A stretch of 6,645 nt of DNA, taken from Candidatus Zixiibacteriota bacterium (GTDB lineage: Bacteria; Blakebacterota; Blakebacteria; Blakebacterales; Blakebacteraceae). The DNA lies in contig JAUVWC010000076.1 in assembly GCA_030604325.1 (NCBI GenBank), forward strand, positions 1 through 6,645, in the 5' to 3' direction. The notes beneath the pieces are model-generated. The model saw only the letters and a program-made list of their open reading frames with translations, ran no database searches and was not told where the DNA came from. Each line of letters opens with the position of its first letter. Position 1 is the stretch's first letter. The position numbers and the translations under genes were made by a program. Shown one piece after another: positions 6,172 to 6,645 of this stretch.

Positions 6172-6186
6172 ATGCCCGGAGGGCAT
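6172..6186. repeat. Perfect inverted repeat (hairpin) upstream of the aminotransferase
   Basis: ATGCCC (6172-6177) and GGGCAT (6181-6186) form a 6-bp stem with a 3-nt loop, about 53 bp before the aminotransferase start. No T-run follows on either strand, so it is not an intrinsic terminator. It could be a leader hairpin or a protein site; no function can be assigned. Confidence 0.5.
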
Positions 6187-6216
6187 AATAAAGACCTTTT
6201 CAACTTCCGGGACAGT

Positions 6217-6251
6217 ATATAAAGAAAGCCCCGTCTGCTCGAAACGAGGCT
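6217..6251 (-). terminator. Rho-independent terminator downstream of the redoxin-like gene
   Basis: On the minus strand the RNA reads AGCCUCGU (6251-6244), a 9-nt loop, ACGGGGCU (6234-6227), then UUCUUUAUAU. The arms pair over 8 bp with one U-G wobble, and the tail is U-rich. The polarity fits the end of the transcript from the redoxin-like gene and separates it from the aminotransferase, whose own promoter should lie in the roughly 100 bp that follow. The one mismatch on the plus strand (C-A) and the lack of a T-run there argue against a bidirectional terminator. Confidence 0.75.
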
Positions 6252-6253
6252 CT

Positions 6254-6294
6254 CGTATCAGGATAATACTACGTAGCCCGGCTGATACGCCGGG
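6254..6294 (-). other. Potential pseudoknotted or two-state RNA structure just before the terminator
   Basis: On the minus strand a hairpin CCCGGC-GTATCA-GCCGGG (6294-6277) has a loop that is complementary to TGATAC a few nucleotides downstream. Taken with flanking bases, CGTATCAG (6289-6282) pairs perfectly over 8 nt with CTGATACG (6261-6254). The RNA could therefore fold as an H-type pseudoknot or switch between two stems. It ends 2 nt before the terminator stem. It matches no riboswitch consensus I recognise; it may be a structured 3' UTR of the redoxin-like gene or part of a leader. Confidence 0.4.
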
Positions 6295-6306
6295 TTTGTC
6301 TCAGGA

Positions 6307-6325
6307 GCTCCCTGAACCAGGGAGC
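6307..6325. repeat. Perfect 8-bp inverted repeat after the redoxin-like stop codon
   Basis: GCTCCCTG (6307-6314), loop AAC, CAGGGAGC (6318-6325). It begins 13 bp past the stop at 6339-6341 on the minus strand and has no U-tract, so it is more likely a stabilising 3' hairpin than a terminator. Confidence 0.6.
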
Positions 6326-6338
6326 GAAATCAGTACCC

Positions 6339-6645
6339 TCACCCCCAGGTTTGTCGCTGGGGTGCGCCGGCCATGTCGATCTCGGTAGCGTCTACTCCGG
6401 CTACTTCCGCCAGGGCCTTATTCAGGCTGGTGATCTCATCGCGTCCGTAGCCCTCAAATACTTTCGTAATCTTGCCGTCGGTTCCTATCTGAAAGGTGCA
6501 GACCGATTTTACCAGCTCGTATGCACCGATCAATTCACGATCGCCATCCTCCAACACCGGATTTTTGTAACCGAACCGCTCTGCACACCCGCTCGCTCCA
6601 TCTACCTCCAGATTGACCACTCCGAGCAGGGTCACTTTATCGCCA
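6339..6645 (-). CDS. Thioredoxin-fold (redoxin-like) protein, C-terminal part (cut by window edge)
   Basis: The frame enters at the right edge already open (GDKVTLLGVVNL) and runs about 101 codons to TGA at 6339-6341; the GTG at 6633-6635 is an internal valine, not a start. The order beta-strand (VTLLGVVNL), then PVLEDGDRELIGAYELV, then SVCTFQIGTDGKITKVFEGYG and a helix SLNKALAEVAG is that of the C-terminal half of TlpA/AhpC-type redoxins, where the usual text is like PTTFLIDxDGKI. Here the normal cis-proline position reads Val (KSVCTF) and the aspartate of FLID is Gly, so it is a divergent member. Any CxxC or peroxidatic cysteine would lie upstream, outside the window, so redox activity cannot be judged. 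The C-terminal tail (DMAGAPQRQTWG) is an extension beyond the fold. It is followed by hairpins and a terminator, so it ends its transcription unit. Confidence 0.55.
   Translation of the reverse strand, partial: GDKVTLLGVVNLEVDGASGCAERFGYKNPVLEDGDRELIGAYELVKSVCTFQIGTDGKITKVFEGYGRDEITSLNKALAEVAGVDATEIDMAGAPQRQTWG

Noticed and set aside
6169..6186. Five-codon leader peptide (MPSGH) before the aminotransferase
   Set aside because: It is simply the hairpin read as codons; no ribosome site and no repeated regulatory codons.
6277..6297. Plus-strand intrinsic terminator (GC hairpin followed by TTT)
   Set aside because: Only three T's follow and no plus-strand gene ends nearby; the genes on both sides are on the minus strand.
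6254..6325. tRNA or known riboswitch in the structured spacer
   Set aside because: No cloverleaf, anticodon arm or acceptor pairing can be drawn, and no consensus of the purine, SAM, preQ1, fluoride or guanidine classes is seen.

Overview
The window looks like part of a chromosome from a moderately GC-rich, Gram-negative-type bacterium that reads strong Shine-Dalgarno sites and exports sugar enzymes by the Tat route. Paired Gfo/Idh/MocA oxidoreductases with twin-arginine leaders, a DUF1080 protein and an exported TIM-barrel isomerase are typical of Planctomycetota, Latescibacterota, Hydrogenedentota and similar, often uncultivated, lineages. The sequence alone does not fix the phylum. There are no mobile elements, CRISPR arrays, rRNA or tRNA genes.

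Layout. Positions 1-260 (minus) hold the N-terminus of a glucuronokinase-like GHMP kinase cut by the window edge. Positions 384-1721 (minus) hold a Tat-exported Gfo/Idh/MocA oxidoreductase. Positions 1763-2614 (minus) hold a DUF1080 (3-keto-disaccharide hydrolase/lyase family) protein with an N-terminal export segment. A 70-bp divergent promoter region follows. On the plus strand come a second Tat-exported Gfo/Idh/MocA oxidoreductase (2685-4034) and, 27 bp later, a Tat-exported sugar isomerase/epimerase-type TIM-barrel protein (4062-4913). Convergent to these, on the minus strand, is a class I PLP aminotransferase of the bacterial aspartate/prephenate type (4929-6119). A 219-bp spacer with a rho-independent terminator and several hairpins separates it from the C-terminal part of a thioredoxin-fold (redoxin-like) protein (6339-6645, minus), cut by the right edge.

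How the genes fit together. Two oxidoreductases, DUF1080 and the isomerase-like protein match the enzyme set of the 3-keto-glycoside route. In that route a glycoside is oxidised at C3, the aglycone is lost by elimination or hydrolysis from the 3-keto sugar, the intermediate is rehydrated or isomerised, and the 3-keto sugar is reduced. All four proteins carry export signals, so the chemistry is inferred to occur outside the cytoplasm with tightly held NAD(P). The kinase next door could handle a released sugar or uronic acid after uptake. The aminotransferase and redoxin look like unrelated housekeeping neighbours.

The points most worth a second look are the divergent, all-exported keto-glycoside locus, its compact bidirectional promoter, the unusual glycine motif in the first oxidoreductase, and a possible pseudoknot just before the terminator at 6222-6251.
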